From an uncultured Lachnospiraceae bacterium (GTDB lineage: Bacteria; Bacillota; Clostridia; Lachnospirales; Lachnospiraceae), in the NCBI GenBank assembly GCA_946409475.1, contig CAMJWQ010000125.1, positions 1-8,770 of the forward strand: 8,770 nt of DNA, written 5' to 3'. The stretch's first letter is position 1. Each line of letters begins with the position of its first letter. The notes under the pieces were generated by a model, which saw only the letters and a list, made by a program, of their open reading frames with translations, was not told the DNA's origin and did not search any database. The position numbers and the translations under genes are program-made. Of this stretch, positions 5,623 through 8,770 are shown in pieces.

Positions 5623-7988
5623 TTTTCTCTGCCCTGCCAAAAATCATTCAACTTCTCAGATACGGTCTTGAGGTTACATATTTGACAGGCTGTCCATTCC
5701 ATGGGAAATAGTCTTTGGTATGCTTTTTCCAGAAATCTTTCATCCAATAGCAGTATTATGCCCTCATCGTTCACGGTTCTGATGACTCTTCCGGCCGCCT
5801 GCAGAATTTTATTCATTCCCGGATAACGGTAAGCATAATTAAATCCGTTCAAACCCTGCATATTGAAATAGTCACTTAATATTCTGCCTTCATTGGTGAT
5901 TTGAGGAAGCCCTGTTCCTACGATGACGGAACCAATCAATTGATTTTCTTTTAAATCAATTCCCTCGCTAAAAATCCCTCCCATAACACAGAAGCCGATA
6001 AGATTTTTATCCTCCCTGCTTTCCGCATTTTCAATAAAAGCCTCCAGGAACTCTTCCTTCTCCCTTTCGGTCATTCCGGTATCCTGTATAAGCAGTGTAT
6101 CCCCTTCTTCTTTATATTTTTGGCCAAAAATATCATAAACCTCGTGCAAATACCTGTAACTTGGAAAAAACACCAAGTAATTTCCCCTTTTTGCCTTCAG
6201 TGTATTTTTTATATACAAAGCAATCTTCTCATATTCGTTATAATTTCTTCTGGTATATTTACTGCTCACATCATCCGCAATTAAAATACACCTTTTCTCG
6301 GTATCAAAAGGCGGCTTCGCATATAAGCTATAGTCTTCCCTTGTTCCTCCCAAAAGATTATAATAATAAGTGACGGGAAGCAGGGTCGCAGAGAAAAACA
6401 GGGTGCTCTTCCCACCTTTCAGGCATTCATTTATTTTATTAGCCGGATTTACGCAATAAAGCTTAAGCTTAAAGTTACCGTTATCTAATATTTCGGAATA
6501 TAAAAGACTATGATCATCCATGCTTTCATACATAGCTATAAAATGTCTTATGGCAAAGTAGAAGCTAATCACTTCCTCTTTATCATTGATTTCCGTCTCC
6601 TCCTCCAGAAATTTATCAAATTCCGCATACAATCCCAGAAGCTTAAAATAGAAGGCATTAATTTGTTTTAATAATAAATACGTATCGCATTCTTTTTTTA
6701 ATTCTAAAAGAGCCTTATTGCATCTTTCCAGGTTTTTTTCTAATTTCAGGCTGTTCTTCCTCACCAGTTTTTTTATTTTTAGAAAATCTTCCTTTATTAA
6801 TTGTGCACTATACATATCCCTTGCCCGGTCTACCAGATTGTGGGCCTCGTCAATCAGAAAGATATAATCACCCTTATTTTTTTCCGACGAGAAGCGCTTT
6901 AGCTGTGCATTCGGATCAAAAACATAATTATAGTCACCAATTACCGCATCTACCCACATAGAAGCATCCAGGCTCATTTCAAAAGGGCATACCCGGTATT
7001 TTCCCGCATAATTGGCAATACATTCCCTGGTAAGTACATCCTCTTCCGTAATCAGGGCAAACAAAGCATCATTGATCCGGTCATAATGTCCCCTGGCATA
7101 CTGACAGGCTGAAGGATTGCAGTCTGTTTTATGACATAGACATATTTTCTCCTTTGCGGTAAGATGAATGGATTTCCATACCAATCCCCTTTCACGCAAA
7201 ATTTCAAAGGTGTCGATTGCTACATTGGCCGTAATAGTCTTGGCTGTCAAATAAAAAATTTTATCCGACAGCCCTTCTCCGATTGCCTTTACGGCAGGAA
7301 AAATTGTGGAAATAGTTTTCCCAACTCCTGTACCGGCCTGCAAAAATAGTTTTTTCCCATGGTAAATGGTGCGGTAAACGCCTGCTGCCAGATCCTTTTG
7401 GCCTTCCCGATAAGGAAAAGGAAATGACAACTGCTTGATAGATGCCTTTCTCCCGGCTTTCCAGTGAAAAGAAAAATCTGCCCACTTTTTATAACTGTTA
7501 ATCACATCGGAAAACCATTCTTCCAGCTCAGAAAAGACATAAGAAAAATGAAAATACTTGATTTCTTCCGTCAGCAGGCTGCAATAAGTCATTCTTATCT
7601 TAATTGCGGATATATTATTTGTTAAAGCATACATATAAGCATAGCACTTTGCCTGGGCCACATGTACGGCATAAGGCTCTTCTAAATAAGCCAGCTCCCT
7701 ATAAATTCCCTTGATTTCATCAATGGTAACGGTGTCTTCCTCGAAAATACCGTCTGCCCTGCCTTCGACCAATAAATCATATTCATCCGTATGTATGGTA
7801 ACATTTAAAGGGACTTCCGCCTTGTAAAAGACAGGCATGCTTTTTTGAATTTTACGATGAATTCTGCTTCCCTCCTGCATAGCATCCGGTATTTTCCTGC
7901 TTCTTCGGTTATCTATGTCACCCTCACGAAGAATGAATTCTACTAAATTTCTAACTGATATTTTAATGTTCAACCGTTCTTTCACCAT
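5604..7988 (-). CDS. DinG/XPD-like superfamily-2 DNA helicase with N-terminal RecB/Cas4-like nuclease domain
   Basis: This is a 794-residue cytoplasmic fusion protein. Residues about 1-180 look like a PD-(D/E)xK nuclease of the RecB/Cas4 kind: His44 (GSRIHRKIQ), Asp79 (GRADGIF), Glu91-x-Lys93 (DEIKG) and Gln112 with Tyr116 (QAKCYAY). The catalytic set is complete, but the flanking cysteines of the Cas4/AddB Fe-S cluster are absent. Residues about 190-794 are an XPD/DinG-type helicase with Walker A AGTGVGKT (218-225), DEAH (380-383), an SAT motif in LFFSATLLP, and motif VI QAAGRVIR (730-737). Between Walker A and DEAH lie Cys283, 285, 290, 295 and 334 (ICLCHKTDCN, ACQYA, CPFE), fitting a four-Cys Fe-S cluster. 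Expected activity is 5'-3' unwinding with strand cleavage in DNA repair; this is inference. ATG 7988 follows GGGAG by six nt. The gene is monocistronic with an extended -10 promoter. It is not DinG proper, so no symbol is given. Confidence 0.88.
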   Translation of the reverse strand: MVKERLNIKISVRNLVEFILREGDIDNRRSRKIPDAMQEGSRIHRKIQKSMPVFYKAEVPLNVTIHTDEYDLLVEGRADGIFEEDTVTIDEIKGIYRELAYLEEPYAVHVAQAKCYAYMYALTNNISAIKIRMTYCSLLTEEIKYFHFSYVFSELEEWFSDVINSYKKWADFSFHWKAGRKASIKQLSFPFPYREGQKDLAAGVYRTIYHGKKLFLQAGTGVGKTISTIFPAVKAIGEGLSDKIFYLTAKTITANVAIDTFEILRERGLVWKSIHLTAKEKICLCHKTDCNPSACQYARGHYDRINDALFALITEEDVLTRECIANYAGKYRVCPFEMSLDASMWVDAVIGDYNYVFDPNAQLKRFSSEKNKGDYIFLIDEAHNLVDRARDMYSAQLIKEDFLKIKKLVRKNSLKLEKNLERCNKALLELKKECDTYLLLKQINAFYFKLLGLYAEFDKFLEEETEINDKEEVISFYFAIRHFIAMYESMDDHSLLYSEILDNGNFKLKLYCVNPANKINECLKGGKSTLFFSATLLPVTYYYNLLGGTREDYSLYAKPPFDTEKRCILIADDVSSKYTRRNYNEYEKIALYIKNTLKAKRGNYLVFFPSYRYLHEVYDIFGQKYKEEGDTLLIQDTGMTEREKEEFLEAFIENAESREDKNLIGFCVMGGIFSEGIDLKENQLIGSVIVGTGLPQITNEGRILSDYFNMQGLNGFNYAYRYPGMNKILQAAGRVIRTVNDEGIILLLDERFLEKAYQRLFPMEWTACQICNLKTVSEKLNDFWQGRENQSNSK

Positions 7989-8032
7989 ATCATACTCCCT
8001 ATGATTGCCATATATTTCTGAATGCCTAATAC

Positions 8033-8041
8033 ATTATAGCA
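8033..8041 (-). promoter_or_regulatory. Extended -10 promoter of the nuclease-helicase gene
   Basis: On the minus strand TGCTATAAT carries the TGn extension and a perfect -10 box, about 45 bp before the ATG at 7988. The -35 region is poor, which an extended -10 can compensate for. Confidence 0.55.
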
Positions 8042-8109
8042 TATAGGATACACTATCAGAAATAAAATACCCTTTTGATACCTCTCGTAAGCTCCGCTTC
8101 CTCGTTAAC

Positions 8110-8226
8110 TTATCGAATAACATCAAATACTTTCTCTAACTGTACCAGATTTTCTTCCGGTAAGTTACTTTTGCAGAAGTAAAAAGCACAAGACAACAGA
8201 TATATAAGTTCATCATTGCCTTGTGC
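8110..8226 (-). pseudogene. Short coding-like remnant without a start codon
   Basis: A frame of 38 codons between TAA stops (8229-8227 and 8112-8110) reads like real protein: an acidic start, a hydrophobic helix LIYLLSCAFYFC, then PEENLVQLEKVFDVIR. It has no ATG or well-placed TTG/GTG and no ribosome binding site. The terminator hairpin at 8184-8228 overlaps its 5' end. It recalls the helix-helix layout of very small clostridial proteins of the DUF6774 kind, but the match is weak. It may be the decayed end of a small gene, or chance. The rest of the 7989-8254 gap holds the helicase promoter and this terminator. Confidence 0.25.
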
Positions 8227-8228
8227 TT
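8184..8228 (-). terminator. Rho-independent terminator after the small ORF
   Basis: A 13-bp stem with one G-U pair, formed by 8228-8216 and 8196-8184 (AAGCACAAGgCAA with TTGtCTTGTGCTT on the minus strand), has a 19-nt loop. It is followed by five T residues (8185-8181). It lies 26 nt after the stop of the 44-codon ORF and should end transcription of the right-hand minus-strand genes before the helicase promoter. Confidence 0.7.
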
Positions 8229-8254
8229 AAGGGTCAGGTTCATATTCTCATTAT

Positions 8255-8389
8255 CTATACATCATTGTGTTTGATGGATTTGTGCTTTGCATTTCTGTTT
8301 TTATTTTGATTTTCTTTTGTTATGGGCGTCTGACCGTTACACTTTTCCATTCTGGCTTCCTTATTATCCGGCTGGCTGTCTTTTGGCAT
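8255..8389 (-). CDS. Small hydrophilic protein of 44 residues, function unknown
   Basis: ATG at 8389 stands five nt after a consensus AAGGAGG site (8395-8401), the best ribosome binding site in this part of the window, and 44 codons end in TAG at 8255. The product has no hydrophobic segment. It is basic and rich in Lys, Asn, Gln and His, with a NKNRNAKHKSIKHND tail and one cysteine (Cys17). I do not recognise it with certainty. The composition and the GQ...KNRN...H-D tail recall minor small acid-soluble spore proteins of the SspP type, but a match over so few residues is weak. It lies 78 bp downstream of the TIGR03915-type gene on the same strand and is followed by a terminator, so it may be the last gene of that operon. 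The sequence upstream shows no convincing sporulation promoter. Confidence 0.5.
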   Translation of the reverse strand: MPKDSQPDNKEARMEKCNGQTPITKENQNKNRNAKHKSIKHNDV

Positions 8390-8467
8390 ATTGTCCTCCT
8401 TAATCTAAGTCATGTGTATCTTTCCGATTACGTGTTCATACCATTACTATATCCCATTTTTTTAATC

Positions 8468-8770
8468 TCATGTAGGATTCGAAAATTCCGAACAGTATTT
8501 TTGAAAACGCTTGGGCATGTTCTGGTTTTGCAGCTTACTGTTTTCTCTTTCTTTTATCGCAATGGTATTAAAAAATGCAGCCCATAGCTTTTGATATTTT
8601 TCTTCTTTTTGAGAAAATTCCGATAGTTCCTCTATATTCATATCCTTGCCATTTACTAAAAACCATTCCCTGTCTTTTATGTGTACCGCAGCCTGGTTAT
8701 GCAGTTCATCATAAATAATAAAGTTCTCTTTCGGAAAGCGGTCGGTGAAATGGGGGACAATAATAGGCAG
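8468..8770 (-). CDS. C-terminal part of a TIGR03915/DUF4130-type DNA-metabolism protein, truncated by the window edge
   Basis: One hundred codons run from the window edge to TGA at 8468. The wording is typical of the C-terminal half of the DUF4130 domain: VPHFTDRFPKENFIIYD, then a conserved tryptophan-centred DREWFLVNG, YQKLWAAFFNTIAIKERENSK (split as YQKLWAAFF and IAIKERENSK), and QNMPKRFQKY near the end. TIGR03915 proteins are usually encoded next to a radical SAM protein (TIGR03916) and are proposed to act in DNA repair or modification, related to uracil-DNA glycosylase folds. The mechanism is not established to my knowledge. The radical SAM partner would be upstream, beyond position 8770. 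The 5' end and start codon are not in the window. The 44-codon ORF follows in the same direction. Confidence 0.75.
   Translation of the reverse strand: MPIIVPHFTDRFPKENFIIYDELHNQAAVHIKDREWFLVNGKDMNIEELSEFSQKEEKYQKLWAAFFNTIAIKERENSKLQNQNMPKRFQKYCSEFSNPT

Noticed and set aside
6095..7485. Other-frame ORFs inside the nuclease-helicase gene, including a minus-strand one at 7261-7485
   Set aside because: They overlap the continuous helicase frame, which carries all the motifs, and have no translation signals; there is no sign of a frameshift.
5604..7988. CRISPR-associated Cas4 or type IV CRISPR DinG locus
   Set aside because: The nuclease domain is Cas4-like and the helicase DinG-like, but there are no CRISPR repeats or other cas genes in the window, and this fusion is a chromosomal helicase family in Clostridia.
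8267..8587. Plus-strand ORF of 106 codons, hydrophobic and membrane-like
   Set aside because: It is the antisense of the TIGR03915-type C-terminus and the 44-codon ORF, both of which have better protein-like sequence or a proper ribosome binding site; this frame has none. Hydrophobic antisense of Lys/Asn-rich coding DNA is expected.

Overview
The window looks like chromosomal core DNA from a low-GC, endospore-forming Firmicute of the Clostridia, most likely Lachnospiraceae-like. This rests on AT-rich intergenic DNA, strong AGGAGG-type ribosome binding sites, TTG starts, an alpha/beta-type small acid-soluble spore protein, a two-gene SufC-SufB operon instead of a full SUF operon, and a DinG-like helicase fused to a RecB/Cas4-like nuclease. 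I see no rRNA, tRNA, CRISPR array, insertion sequence or phage gene.

Layout. Positions 3-527 (minus) hold the 5' part of a membrane sensor, probably a chemoreceptor or sensor kinase, with a good promoter at 578-606. An AT-rich gap leads to an ECF-transporter S component at 816-1358 (plus). It converges on a minus-strand operon, with a strong hairpin at 1393-1419 between them. That operon reads right to left: promoter at 4279-4306, a leader of about 170 nt with a long hairpin and competing pairings (4139-4244), sufC (4098-3364), sufB (3371-2454, overlapping the sufC stop) and a DUF4432 aldose-1-epimerase-like gene (2436-1456). SufB plus SufC without SufD, SufS or SufU is the minimal Fe-S assembly arrangement seen in anaerobes.

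Upstream, also on minus, is a spore DNA-binding protein gene (4549-4346) with a forespore-type (sigma-G-like) promoter and a terminator whose hairpin overlaps its last codons. A LysR-type regulator (4735-5622, plus) is divergent from it, and palindromes lie in the shared 185-bp gap. The LysR gene runs tail-to-tail into a large nuclease-helicase gene (7988-5604, minus), and the two coding regions overlap by 19 bp.

The right end (8041-8770) holds minus-strand genes that are easily missed: the last 100 codons of a TIGR03915/DUF4130-type DNA-metabolism protein (8770-8468), a 44-codon ORF with a consensus ribosome binding site (8389-8255), an intrinsic terminator (8184-8228) and a short coding-like remnant (8226-8110).

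Functional links are loose. The Fe-S assembly operon could serve Fe-S enzymes in general, including the nearby helicase, whose cysteine cluster resembles the XPD/DinG Fe-S site. The nuclease-helicase and the TIGR03915-type gene suggest a small DNA-repair neighbourhood. The most unexplained element is the structured leader before sufC.
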